Shown here one piece after another: positions 8,221 through 16,307 of a stretch of 64,000 bases of DNA. Both the position numbers and the translations under genes were made by a program. How positions within the stretch are numbered: position 1 is the stretch's first letter; the number at the start of each line of letters is the position of its first letter. Source of the DNA: an uncultured Collinsella sp. (GTDB lineage: Bacteria > Actinomycetota > Coriobacteriia > Coriobacteriales > Coriobacteriaceae); assembly GCA_959601045.1 (NCBI GenBank), contig CAUGNZ010000007.1, positions 12,277 to 76,276 of the forward strand, given 5' to 3'. The notes under the pieces were generated by a model, which saw only the letters and a program-made list of their open reading frames with translations, was not told the DNA's origin and did no database searches.

Positions 8221-8315
8221 CGAGCGAGGACTATCTCCCACTTTGAGTGCGAAATTGCGCCCAAAACGGGAGATAATCCACGCTCGATATTTCGACGGGA
8301 GAAAATCCTCGCTCG
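8221..8315. repeat. GAGCGTGG hairpin element, copy 2, with an extra arm
   Basis: The left arm CGAGCGAGGACTATCTCCC (8221-8239) can pair with either of two right arms: GGGAGATAATCCACGCTCG (8268-8286) or GGGAGAAAATCCTCGCTCG (8297-8315). Copy 1 at 6551 has only one right arm. The element ends just before the stop of the leftward TIGR04076-like gene. Alternative pairing or partial duplication of an arm are both possible. Confidence 0.65.
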
Positions 8316-8316
8316 G

Positions 8317-8646
8317 TTACTCGTCGACGATCTCGGCAAGCCAGACGTTCAACGTGTCGACCTCGGGACAGCAGAACTTTGCCATGCCGGGCTCGTTGCC
8401 AGGCACGGTTCCGCCATAGCGCAGGATATCGATATAGGGAAAGCCCACATGGCAGGCCATGGAGCACATCTTGCCGCGATCGCGGTCGAAGTCAAAAACG
8501 TCGCCCGGCTTGTGACCATGGTGGCAGCGGCACGCACCTAGCTGGTCCACGCAGCTCACGCGGATACGCGGACGCTTGCCACGCGGCGCGCCGAGCGGCT
8601 TGTTCTCGCCCGCAGGCTTGACGCCGCCCTCGCCAGCGTTACTCAT
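8317..8646 (-). CDS. TIGR04076-like cysteine-containing small protein
   Basis: A 109-residue protein with a charged N-terminal tail and a core holding Cys/His pairs: CRCHHGHKPGDVFDF, then CSMACHVGFPYIDILRYGG, then FCCPEVDTLNVWL. This layout matches the small TIGR04076 family, which has no assigned function; cysteine spacing would fit metal or redox chemistry. Its ATG overlaps the stop of the upstream pyridoxamine kinase gene (ATGAGTAA), so the two are probably translationally coupled. The family call is from memory of the pattern. Confidence 0.65.
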   Translation of the reverse strand: MSNAGEGGVKPAGENKPLGAPRGKRPRIRVSCVDQLGACRCHHGHKPGDVFDFDRDRGKMCSMACHVGFPYIDILRYGGTVPGNEPGMAKFCCPEVDTLNVWLAEIVDE

Positions 8647-9463
8647 GGTCGATCACGTCCAGGCAGGCCTCGATGGGCAGGCCGGCCGACTTGTCCTCTT
8701 GGTCGGCATTGCGCTCGATAAGCTCAGCCACCACACGCATGGCATCGGACGTCGCGCGCTGCAGACTCCAACCTGCCATAACGCGGCCGACGAGCACCGC
8801 CGAGAACGTGTCGCCCGTGCCCGGGAAATAGACCGGAATGAGCTCAAAGGGAATCGTGAAGTACTCCCCCGCTACATGGTCGTAACCGATAACCGCGTTC
8901 GTGCCATTGACCACGGCGCTCGTAATGACCACCGACTTGGCACCCAACTCGCGCACGGCGTCCACAAGGGCGCGGGCCTCATCGGGCGTGATCTGCTCTG
9001 CAATAGGCGTATCGGCGAGCAGACAGGCCTCGGTGTAGTTGGGCACCGCGTAGTCCGCGCACTCCAGCAGGTGCCGCATGAGGCCAATCGTGGACTCGGG
9101 CACGCCGGCATAGAGCTTGCCGTTGTCACCCATGATGGGATCGACGAACACCTTGGTGCCCTTTTGCGCACGGCGGTGGCAAAAGTCCGAGATGATACGC
9201 GTCTCTTCCTCGGTCACGATAAAGCCGGTCGAGATGGCGTCGAACTCAAAGCCGAGCTCCTCCCAGATAGCGAGGCTTTGACGCACGTACTCGGTGGTGT
9301 CGTGGATGTAGAACTTGGGGTAGTTGAGCGTGTCAGAAACGAGCGCCGTCGGCAGGTTATGGATACGGTAGCCCATGTGCGACAGCACCGGCAGCATGGC
9401 GGAAAGCGCGACCTTGCCGTAACCGCACATATCGTTAACCAGCAGCAGCTGAGTATTCTTCAT
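8639..9463 (-). CDS. pdxY: Pyridoxamine / pyridoxal kinase
   Basis: A 274-residue kinase of the ribokinase superfamily. It starts with LLLVNDMCGYGKVALSAMLPVLSHMG, where substrate recognition sits in PdxK/PdxY proteins. It has VFVDPIMGDNGKLY in the middle and the nucleotide and catalytic loop PGTGDTFSAVL about residue 215. It phosphorylates B6 vitamers (pyridoxal, pyridoxamine) for salvage into pyridoxal phosphate. GGGAG precedes the ATG. The downstream TIGR04076-like gene overlaps it by eight bases. No PLP synthase genes are nearby, which fits a salvage enzyme. The symbol marks the family; pdxK is an equally acceptable name. Confidence 0.82.
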   Translation of the reverse strand: MKNTQLLLVNDMCGYGKVALSAMLPVLSHMGYRIHNLPTALVSDTLNYPKFYIHDTTEYVRQSLAIWEELGFEFDAISTGFIVTEEETRIISDFCHRRAQKGTKVFVDPIMGDNGKLYAGVPESTIGLMRHLLECADYAVPNYTEACLLADTPIAEQITPDEARALVDAVRELGAKSVVITSAVVNGTNAVIGYDHVAGEYFTIPFELIPVYFPGTGDTFSAVLVGRVMAGWSLQRATSDAMRVVAELIERNADQEDKSAGLPIEACLDVIDHE

Positions 9464-9602
9464 GAGGGTCTCCCTTGTTTCGGGCGCGGCGCGGCAGCGC
9501 CACAGTGCGACTAAGTGTAGCGCAGGGGACGTTGTGAACGGGCGCTGGCACCGCAGAGGACGAATTGTTGCGGAAAGGTTACGGGAAGGAGGAAGTTAGT
9601 CG

Positions 9603-9676
9603 TTGGGGACGTTCTTAAATGACTAGTCGACACAAGGAGTGTCCCCAAATGCCGGCACATAAGGAACGTCCCTAAG
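9603..9676. repeat. REP-like nested inverted repeat
   Basis: GGGACGTTCTTA (from 9606) is answered by TAAGGAACGTCCC (9660-9672). Inside, GGGGAC near 9605 is answered by GTCCCC near 9651. The GGGGAC/GTCCCC core is shared with other palindromes in the window. The rest of the 326-bp gap (9464-9789) holds only the MarR-operon promoter. Confidence 0.5.
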
Positions 9677-9705
9677 TGCCGCTCGAACATAATAAGTTTG
9701 GTACC

Positions 9706-9765
9706 TTGACATTTATTTACCGTGCTCCTAAATTGGTTAGGCACAAAACAATTCAACTACCTAAC
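9706..9765 (+). promoter_or_regulatory. Promoter and probable MarR operator of the ABC exporter operon
   Basis: TTGACA at 9706-9711, a 17-bp spacer and TAAATT at 9729-9734 make a near-consensus sigma-A promoter. The -10 box lies inside the dyad CCTAA-N5-TTAGG (9727-9741), and a further CCTAAC half site is at 9760-9765, making GTTAGG-N18-CCTAAC with the first. A repressor bound here would block polymerase directly. The adjacent MarR gene is the obvious candidate, giving autorepression of regulator and exporter. The binding assignment is inference from position. Confidence 0.6.
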
Positions 9766-9789
9766 TAAAGAAAGGAGCGAAGCTTAGAT

Positions 9790-10293
9790 ATGTGTGTTGA
9801 ACCACTCGTCCTTCCGCATGAGCCCGGCGGTGACCCGTCGCAACCGGTAGACATACCCGAAGCGGTCAGCGCCGAAGACAAACTCGCCAAGCGCATCCTG
9901 AGCGGCCTGGGCTTTTGCGGCCATTACATGCATTTTCATGGCGGAGGCGTGTCCGGCAAGGCGCCCATCATCTGCCTGCTGGCCAAGCAACCCGGCGGCG
10001 AGATGTCGCAGCAGGAGCTCGGCATGCACTTTGACCTCAAGCCGGGATCGCTTTCCGAGATCCTGTCCAAGCTCGAGCTCAACGGCCTCATCGAGCGCAG
10101 CCGTAACCCCAAGGATCGACGGCAGCTCACCATTCGCCTGACCGAAACCGGCCGGGAAAACGCCCGCATCGACCAGGCAGCCCGCATTCGCTTTAGAGAA
10201 CGGGCCTTTAGCGCGCTCACCCACGACGAGCGCGAGGACCTCGCCGAAATGCTCGATAAAATCCGCGTAACCTGGGAGGAACTGGATGATTAA
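9790..10293 (+). CDS. MarR family transcriptional regulator
   Basis: A 167-residue winged-helix regulator. The DNA-binding part includes GGEMSQQELGMHFDLKPGSLSEILSKLELNGLIERSRNPKDRRQLTIRLTETG, with the DRR wing motif of MarR proteins. It is the first gene of a three-gene operon: its last eight bases overlap the start of the first ABC exporter gene. The likely role is a ligand-released repressor of the exporter. ATG 9790 follows AAAGGAGCGAAG. Confidence 0.88.
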   Translation: MCVEPLVLPHEPGGDPSQPVDIPEAVSAEDKLAKRILSGLGFCGHYMHFHGGGVSGKAPIICLLAKQPGGEMSQQELGMHFDLKPGSLSEILSKLELNGLIERSRNPKDRRQLTIRLTETGRENARIDQAARIRFRERAFSALTHDEREDLAEMLDKIRVTWEELDD

Positions 10294-12130
10294 AACCCTC
10301 ATGGGAAGCATCCGCGACTATATGAAAGTCACCGTTGCCACGCCGCTGCTCGTGCTTGGCGAGGTGCTCTGCGAGATGCTGATTCCATTTATCACCGCCA
10401 ACCTGATCGACGCCATCAAAGACGGCGCCACCGTAGCCGAGATGCTTCCCACCGCAGGCTTTTTGGTGCTCATCGCGCTGACGTCGCTTGCTTTTGGCGC
10501 CGCGGCCGGCGTCACCTGCAGCCATGCGAGCTGCGGGTTCGCCAAGAACCTGCGTCACGACCTGTTCTACAAGATCCAGACGTTCAGCTTTGCCAACATC
10601 GATGAGTTCTCGAGCTCCTCGCTCGTCACGCGCCTGACCACCGACATCAACAACGTGCAGCAGGCCTTTATGATGATCATCCGTATCGCCGTGCGCGCGC
10701 CGCTGGTATTGATCTTCGCCTTTACCATGGCATTTATCATGGGCGGCAGCGTTGCCATGGTCTACCTGGTCATCATTCCGCTGCTGGGCTTTGGGCTGTT
10801 CTTTATCATCTTTAAGGTGCGCCCCATCTTCTCGCGCGTGTTCCACAAGTACGATGCCCTTAACGAGTCCGTCGAGGAAAACGTCACCGGCATGCGCGTG
10901 GTTAAGAGCTACGTACGCGAAGACTTTGAGAAGGAGAAGTTCGCGGCCGCCGCGCGCGATGTCCAGATGGACTTCACCCGCGCCGAGAAGCTGCTCGCCT
11001 TTAACAACCCCATGATGAACATCTGCGTCAACGGCGCGTTTGTCGTCATCATCTACCTGGGCTCCAAGCTCATCATCACGAGCCAGGGCACGCTGTTCGA
11101 CGTGGGCCAGCTCTCCTCGACCTTTACCTATGGTTTCCAGATTCTCATGAGCCTGATGCAGCTGTCGATGATCTTTGTCATGGTGACCATGGCCGACGAA
11201 TCGGCACACCGCATTGCCGAGGTGCTGGCCGCCGAGCCCACGATCGCCGATCCCGCCGAGCCCGTGCTCGAGGTTGCCGACGGTTCCATCGACTTTGACC
11301 ACGTGAGCTTTAAGTATTCCAAGCATGCGAAGCGCCAGGCGCTCGACGATATCGACCTGCACATTACGAGCGGCGAGACCATCGGCATCATCGGCGGCAC
11401 CGGCTCGGCCAAGTCCACGCTCGTTAACCTCATCGCCCGCCTGTACGACACCACCGAAGGCGCTGTGCGCGTGGGCGGCGTGGACGTGCGCGACTACGAC
11501 CTGGACGCGCTGCGTCACCAGGTCGCCATGGTGCTGCAGAAAAACGTGCTGTTTAGCGGCACCATCGCCGAGAACCTGCGTTGGGGCGACCCGAACGCCA
11601 CCGACGAGGAAGTCCGCGAGGCAGCGCATCTGGCCTGCGCCGACGAGTTTGTCGACGGTTTCCCCAAGGGCTACGACACCTGGATCGAACAGGGCGGCTC
11701 TAATGTTTCGGGCGGTCAGAAGCAGCGCCTGTGCATTGCACGCGCCCTGCTGCGTCGCCCCAAGATCTTGATCCTGGACGACTCCACGAGCGCCGTCGAC
11801 ACCAAGACCGACGCAAAGATCCGCGCAGGACTGGCAAGCTATCTGCCCAACACGACCAAGCTCATCATCGCCCAGCGCATCAGCTCCGTGCAGGACGCAA
11901 ACCGCATCGTCGTCATGGAGGGTGGCCGTATCGCGCAGATCGGCAACCATGACGAGCTGCTTAAGACAAGCGAGATCTACCGCGAGACCTTTACCTCGCA
12001 AAACAAGATGTCTGCCGAAGGTACGCAAGACGCCGACGACGTCTCTGGCGACGCGAACACGGCGGCAGACAACACCGACATGACCGCAACGCAAGCTCAG
12101 ACCCAGGAAGGAGGCGAGGCCCATGAGTAA
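10286..12130 (+). CDS. ABC exporter subunit with degenerate ATP site (heterodimer partner A)
   Basis: A 614-residue fused membrane-plus-ATPase exporter. Six membrane helices occupy about residues 15-320 and the nucleotide-binding domain 340-580. Walker A reads GGTGSAKST, the signature is NVSGGQKQR, and Walker B is ILILDDSTSAVD, where an Asp replaces the catalytic Glu. That exchange is the hallmark of the degenerate site in heterodimeric exporters such as TM287/288 and BmrCD. The C-terminal tail (from about 585) is acidic and low in complexity. Start and stop overlap with MarR before and the partner subunit after, so the three are one transcript. Likely a multidrug or lipid exporter; substrate unknown. 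Confidence 0.88.
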   Translation: MIKTLMGSIRDYMKVTVATPLLVLGEVLCEMLIPFITANLIDAIKDGATVAEMLPTAGFLVLIALTSLAFGAAAGVTCSHASCGFAKNLRHDLFYKIQTFSFANIDEFSSSSLVTRLTTDINNVQQAFMMIIRIAVRAPLVLIFAFTMAFIMGGSVAMVYLVIIPLLGFGLFFIIFKVRPIFSRVFHKYDALNESVEENVTGMRVVKSYVREDFEKEKFAAAARDVQMDFTRAEKLLAFNNPMMNICVNGAFVVIIYLGSKLIITSQGTLFDVGQLSSTFTYGFQILMSLMQLSMIFVMVTMADESAHRIAEVLAAEPTIADPAEPVLEVADGSIDFDHVSFKYSKHAKRQALDDIDLHITSGETIGIIGGTGSAKSTLVNLIARLYDTTEGAVRVGGVDVRDYDLDALRHQVAMVLQKNVLFSGTIAENLRWGDPNATDEEVREAAHLACADEFVDGFPKGYDTWIEQGGSNVSGGQKQRLCIARALLRRPKILILDDSTSAVDTKTDAKIRAGLASYLPNTTKLIIAQRISSVQDANRIVVMEGGRIAQIGNHDELLKTSEIYRETFTSQNKMSAEGTQDADDVSGDANTAADNTDMTATQAQTQEGGEAHE

Positions 12131-14042
12131 GGCAACGACCGCCGAGCGCGCGCTCAACCGCAAGGGCGGCACCATGTCGCGCCTCATCAAGACGCTCTTT
12201 GGCTTCTATCCCGTGCTTTTGCCCCTCGTCGTCGCCGGCGTGGTGCTCTGCGCCATCATCAACTCCATCGGCGCGACCTTCCTGCAGAGCGCCCTGCAAA
12301 TTATTGGCGAATCGTGGCAGTCGGGCGATTGGGGAGCCGCGCAGCCCAAGATCGCGCAGCTCGTGACCACCCTCGCCTGCATTTACGGCGTCGGCGTCCT
12401 GTCCTCGCTCTTCTGGAACCGCGCCATGGCTATCGTCACGCAGGGCTCGCTCGAGAAGCTGCGCGAGATGATGTTCAACCGCATGCAGGACCTGCCGATC
12501 CGCTACTTCGACACGCACCAGCGCGGCGATATCATGAGCCACTACACCAACGACATCGACACGCTGCGTCAGATGATCAGCCAGTCGCTGCCCAACCTGC
12601 TCATGACGATCATCATCATCGTCACGGTGTTCTTTATCATGCTGTACTACAGCGTGTGGATGTGCTTGGTCATCATCGCCGGCGTCGCCTTTATGACCTT
12701 TATGACCAAGCTGCTCGGATCCAACTCCGCGCGCTTCTTCATTGCGCAGCAGACCGAGCTTGGCGTGGTCGAGGGCCATATCGAGGAGGTCATGAACGGC
12801 CAGAAGGTCGTCAAGGCGTTCTGCCACGAGTCTGCCGCCGAGGCCGATTTTGACGAGCGCAACGAAAAGCTCTTCGAGGTCTCCCAGAAGGCCAACATGT
12901 ACGCCAACATCCTCATGCCCATCCTTATGAACCTGGGCAACCTGCTCTACGTGCTGGTCGCACTGGCGGGCGGCATTTTCCTGGCGCTGGGCGTGCCCAA
13001 CCTGAGTATCTCGGGCATGGCGCTGTCCATCGCCGTCGTGGTGCCGTTCCTCAACATGACCAAGCAGTTCTGCGGACAGATCGGCCAGATCTCGCAGCAG
13101 ATCAACGCCGTGGTCATGGGCCTCGCCGGCGCCGACCGCATCTTTGAGCTCATCGACGAGAAGCCCGAGGCCGACGAAGGCTACGTGACGCTCGTCAACG
13201 CACAGGTGAACCCCGAGACTTGGGAGTTCGAGGAGGCTGACCACCACACCGGCATGTGGGCATGGAAACATCCGCACCGCGCAACCGGCGAGATCGAGTA
13301 CGTGCCGCTGCGCGGCGACCTGGTCATGGACAACGTCGACTTTGGCTACACGCCCGACCACGAGGTGCTGCACGGCGTGTCCGTGTTTGCCAAGCCGGGC
13401 CAGAAGGTCGCGTTTGTCGGCGCCACCGGTGCGGGCAAGACGACCATCACCAACCTCATCAACCGCTTCTATGACATCGCCGACGGCAAGATTCGCTACG
13501 ACGGCATCAACGTCAATAAGATCCGCAAGGCCGATCTGCGCCGCTCGCTGGGCGTCGTGCTGCAGGACGTGAACCTGTTCACCGGCACCGTGATGGATAA
13601 CATCCGCTACGGCAACCTGGATGCCACCGACGAGGAGTGCATCGCGGCGGCAAAGCTCGCGGGCGCGGACGACTTTATCACCCGCCTGCCCGACGGCTAC
13701 GACACCATGCTCACTGGCAACGGCGCGCAGCTGTCGCAGGGCCAGCGCCAGCTGATTTCGATCGCACGCGCCGCCGTCGCCGATCCGCCGGCAATGATCC
13801 TGGACGAGGCCACGAGCTCCATCGACACCCGCACCGAGGCCATCGTGCAAGCGGGCATGGACAAGCTCATGGAGGGCCGCACGACGTTTGTCATCGCACA
13901 CCGCCTGTCCACCGTGCGCAACTCCGACGCGATCATCTGCCTGGACCACGGCCGCATCATCGAGCGCGGCAACCACGACGAGCTGATCGCCAAGCGCGGG
14001 TATTACTACCAGCTGTACACGGGTGCGTTTGAGCTGGAGTAG
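12123..14042 (+). CDS. ABC exporter subunit with intact catalytic Glu (heterodimer partner B)
   Basis: A 639-residue exporter half with membrane domain (about 20-325) and ATPase domain (about 395-630). Walker A is GATGAGKTT, Walker B MILDEATSSID with the catalytic Glu, and the signature is the variant LSQGQRQ. It pairs with the product of 10286-12130, whose ATP site lacks the Glu; together they would make one working and one degenerate site. There is an insertion of about 40 residues rich in W and H (around 360-395) between the two domains. It starts eight bases inside the upstream gene (ATGAGTAA). A strong terminator follows at 14209. Confidence 0.88.
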   Translation: MSKATTAERALNRKGGTMSRLIKTLFGFYPVLLPLVVAGVVLCAIINSIGATFLQSALQIIGESWQSGDWGAAQPKIAQLVTTLACIYGVGVLSSLFWNRAMAIVTQGSLEKLREMMFNRMQDLPIRYFDTHQRGDIMSHYTNDIDTLRQMISQSLPNLLMTIIIIVTVFFIMLYYSVWMCLVIIAGVAFMTFMTKLLGSNSARFFIAQQTELGVVEGHIEEVMNGQKVVKAFCHESAAEADFDERNEKLFEVSQKANMYANILMPILMNLGNLLYVLVALAGGIFLALGVPNLSISGMALSIAVVVPFLNMTKQFCGQIGQISQQINAVVMGLAGADRIFELIDEKPEADEGYVTLVNAQVNPETWEFEEADHHTGMWAWKHPHRATGEIEYVPLRGDLVMDNVDFGYTPDHEVLHGVSVFAKPGQKVAFVGATGAGKTTITNLINRFYDIADGKIRYDGINVNKIRKADLRRSLGVVLQDVNLFTGTVMDNIRYGNLDATDEECIAAAKLAGADDFITRLPDGYDTMLTGNGAQLSQGQRQLISIARAAVADPPAMILDEATSSIDTRTEAIVQAGMDKLMEGRTTFVIAHRLSTVRNSDAIICLDHGRIIERGNHDELIAKRGYYYQLYTGAFELE

Positions 14043-14055
14043 GACCGGTTACTGA

Positions 14056-14164
14056 CGGAGGGTGCCCCGTGGGCGGCGGGGTAATTCCTCCGTGCTCAAA
14101 CATTCTCGCTTCGCTGCGAAACTGCGCGAGGAGGAAATACCCCGCCCGTCCCCGGGGCGCCCTC
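14056..14164. repeat. Long imperfect inverted repeat after the ABC operon
   Basis: GGAGGGTGCCCCGTGGGCGG (from 14056) continuing to GGGGTAATTCCTCC is mirrored by GGAGGAAATACCCCGCCCG and CCCGGGGCGCCCTCC ending at 14164. The whole would form a hairpin of roughly 109 bases with arms near 35 bp. It separates the exporter stop from the terminator at 14209. No protein-coding content. Confidence 0.6.
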
Positions 14165-14208
14165 CTGTGCGCGATCAGCCCGTTGTTTAAAACGGAATAA
14201 AGGTTAGT

Positions 14209-14242
14209 GAGGCCCTGGCCGTTTGGCCAGGGCCTCGTTTTG
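14209..14242 (+). terminator. Rho-independent terminator of the MarR-ABC operon
   Basis: GAGGCCCTGGCC (14209-14220), loop GTTT, and GGCCAGGGCCTC (14225-14236) form a perfect 12-bp stem followed by GTTTTG. It lies 167 bp after the last exporter codon and just before the 3' end of the opposing LysR gene. Confidence 0.85.
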
Positions 14243-14248
14243 TGTAAG

Positions 14249-15127
14249 CTACTTGAGGAGTTGGGCCATGGCGTTGACGAATTTTTGTACTTGGAGGGTT
14301 GGCTCGAGCGGGTAGTGTAGAAAGACCGGCACCTCGCGGCCGCATAGAAACGGCACGCCCACAAAGGCCGGATGCACCCCCGACCATGCGCCGCAGGTGA
14401 GCACCGCGTCGCCCTTTTCCTCGGCTTCGTTAAAGAGCGCAAAGTCGAAGCTATCCACATCGATCACGTCCACGCCGCCATCGGCCAACAAGTCGATGCG
14501 CAGGCTGTCCATGGCGTCGTTGCCGTGGCGCAGTACGCGCAGACGCATACCCTCCAAGTCGGCAACCGTAATGCGATTCTTGCGCGCCAGCGGGCTCGTG
14601 CGCGGCACGTCGATATAAAACGGCACATTGACGATGCGCAGCTTTTGGCATGCGTCGCCCCAGCGTGGGGTAGAAAAACTCGACTGCACCACATCGACCT
14701 CGCGGCCCAAGCTGCGCATGACGGTCTCGCGCTCGTCATAGAGGTCGCTCACCGGCACGATCTCAAATCGCAGCGACGGTTCCAGATCGTGGATGCCCGA
14801 CCACATCGACAGCGTTTGGCGCCCCGGGCACATCATCGACACGCCCAGGCGCACGGCACCGCCATCGCCCGCCGCGCGTCGGGCACGGCGCAGCGCGTCC
14901 TCGGACTGCCGCATGATCGAGCGCGCGTCGTCCACCAGCAGTGCGCCGGCCGGCGTCACTTTGACGCCCGAGTGCGAGCGTTCGAACAGCGTGATGCCGA
15001 ACTCGGCCTCGAAGCCCGACACCTGCTTGACGAGCGCCGGGGTCGACACGCGCAGCTTTGCCGCGGCACGCGAGAAACTTCCCAGCTCCGCGGCGGCCGA
15101 AATAGCGTCAAGTCGTCGATCGTACAC
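14249..15127 (-). CDS. LysR family transcriptional regulator
   Basis: A regulator of 292 residues. The N-terminal winged helix contains AAELGSFSRAAAKLRVSTPALVKQVSGFEAEFGITLFERSHSGVKVTPAG, the standard LysR recognition region. The rest is the two-lobed effector-binding domain. I chose GTG 15127 because GGGAGA stands five bases before it and the helix-turn-helix then begins at the usual distance. A GTG at 15160 in frame would add 11 residues. It is divergent from the SDR gene at 15361, and by LysR convention should control that SDR / MFS / Gfo-Idh-MocA set and itself. The inducer is unknown. Confidence 0.85.
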   Translation of the reverse strand: MYDRRLDAISAAAELGSFSRAAAKLRVSTPALVKQVSGFEAEFGITLFERSHSGVKVTPAGALLVDDARSIMRQSEDALRRARRAAGDGGAVRLGVSMMCPGRQTLSMWSGIHDLEPSLRFEIVPVSDLYDERETVMRSLGREVDVVQSSFSTPRWGDACQKLRIVNVPFYIDVPRTSPLARKNRITVADLEGMRLRVLRHGNDAMDSLRIDLLADGGVDVIDVDSFDFALFNEAEEKGDAVLTCGAWSGVHPAFVGVPFLCGREVPVFLHYPLEPTLQVQKFVNAMAQLLK

Positions 15128-15194
15128 GTCAATCTCCCGTTTTCGCACGCGCGGGCCCACAGCGCCGCAGGGGGTCGTTTTCGCAGGTCACACG

Positions 15195-15334
15195 CTCAAT
15201 TGAGAACAAACCTCAATGCACAGTGTAAACCTACGGTTAACGCCATTCTAACAAATATGCAATTCACCTGCGCGAACGCTAAGCATACGATAACCAGCGA
15301 AAACCACGTGGGTCGGTTAATGGGAGCGACCCAC
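15195..15334. promoter_or_regulatory. Divergent LysR / SDR control region
   Basis: The palindrome CTCAATTGAG (15195-15204) is followed by a further CTCAAT, giving T-N11-A style boxes expected for LysR proteins. A second dyad, GTGGGTCG (15308-15315) and CGACCCAC (15327-15334), lies just before the SDR ribosome site. The 233-bp gap is less G/C-rich than its flanks. Which dyad binds the LysR protein is not decided by sequence. Confidence 0.4.
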
Positions 15335-15360
15335 TGGGAGGCACAAGAAGGGAAGTTCCT

Positions 15361-16242
15361 ATGAGCAATTGGCTTAAGCTCGAGGGCGATGTCTGCGCCG
15401 TGACCGGCGCACTCGGCGGCATGGGCGTCGAGATTTGCCGCGAGTTCGCCCGCAACGGCGCCAACGTCGTCCTGCTCGATCTGGACGAGGAAAAGGTCAA
15501 GGCCGCAGCTGCCGACCTCGCCGCCGAGTTTGGCATCCACGCCGAGGGTTACAAGATGAACGCCACCGACGAGACCGAGGTTCAGGCCGCCGTCGACGCC
15601 ACCATCGCCGACTTCGGCCGCGTCGACGTCCTTGTCAACACCGCCGGCATCCTGCGCTTCGCAGCCATGGAAGACCTGCCGCTGAGTGACTGGAACGAGG
15701 TCATCAACGTCAACCTCACCGGCTACTTCATCACCTCGCAGCGCTTTGGTCGCGAAATGATCAAGGCTGGCCAGGGTCGCCTGGTGCACATCTCGACCGT
15801 TGCCAGCCACTCCCCCGAGACGTTCTCGGGCGTGTACAGCTCCACCAAGGCCGGCGTCAACATGATGTCCAAGATGCTCGCCGCCGAGTGGGGCCCCTAC
15901 GGCGTGCGCTCCAACTGCGTCGAGCCCTGCTTTGTTAAGACCCCGATGTCGGCGAGCTTTTACGCCGACCCCGAGGTCGAGAAGAGCCGCAGCCGCCTCA
16001 TCGCCACGCGCCGCATCGGCGAGGTCAGTGATATCGCCAACGCCGTCATGTTCCTGGCGTCCAAGCGCTCGGACTTTACCACCGGCGACGCCATCAAGGT
16101 CGATGGCGGCTTCTCCAATATGATGGGCGACCTCACCGCCAAGCCCGGCGGCCGTCGAGCCTTTGCCGACAACTACCTCAAGAACAAGGGTGTCGAGCTT
16201 TGGTCCGACGAGTCTGGCGTCGCAAAGCCCACTGACCAGTAA
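15361..16242 (+). CDS. Short-chain dehydrogenase/reductase
   Basis: A 293-residue classical SDR. The cofactor loop is TGALGGMG near residues 15-22, the structural motif is NTAG, the catalytic Ser lies in HISTVAS, and the active-site Tyr and Lys in YSSTKAG. The acidic LLDLDEE end of the second strand suggests NAD rather than NADP. A tail of about 35 residues after the core (KPGGRRAFADNYLKNKGVELW) is longer than in most SDRs. It is first in a set with an OFA-type transporter and a Gfo/Idh/MocA oxidoreductase, which suggests two-step oxidation or epimerisation of an imported polyol or hydroxy acid. Steroid or bile-acid substrates cannot be excluded. GAAGGGAAG precedes the ATG. Confidence 0.82.
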   Translation: MSNWLKLEGDVCAVTGALGGMGVEICREFARNGANVVLLDLDEEKVKAAAADLAAEFGIHAEGYKMNATDETEVQAAVDATIADFGRVDVLVNTAGILRFAAMEDLPLSDWNEVINVNLTGYFITSQRFGREMIKAGQGRLVHISTVASHSPETFSGVYSSTKAGVNMMSKMLAAEWGPYGVRSNCVEPCFVKTPMSASFYADPEVEKSRSRLIATRRIGEVSDIANAVMFLASKRSDFTTGDAIKVDGGFSNMMGDLTAKPGGRRAFADNYLKNKGVELWSDESGVAKPTDQ

Positions 16243-16307
16243 ACCAGCCTGACAGGGAGGCTCGCAGTGACGCCTGCCCCTCCCCCGCATCGATTAGAAA
16301 GAGTCCA

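Noticed and set aside
9511..9756. An 81-codon minus-strand frame
   Set aside because: It crosses the REP-like repeat and the MarR-operon promoter; the peptide is low in information and unsupported.
10217..13976. Two very long open frames on the minus strand (about 657 and 661 codons)
   Set aside because: They are antisense to the two ABC exporter genes, which have full motif sets, ribosome sites and overlapping starts and stops. High-GC codon use of the real genes leaves the opposite strand free of stops.
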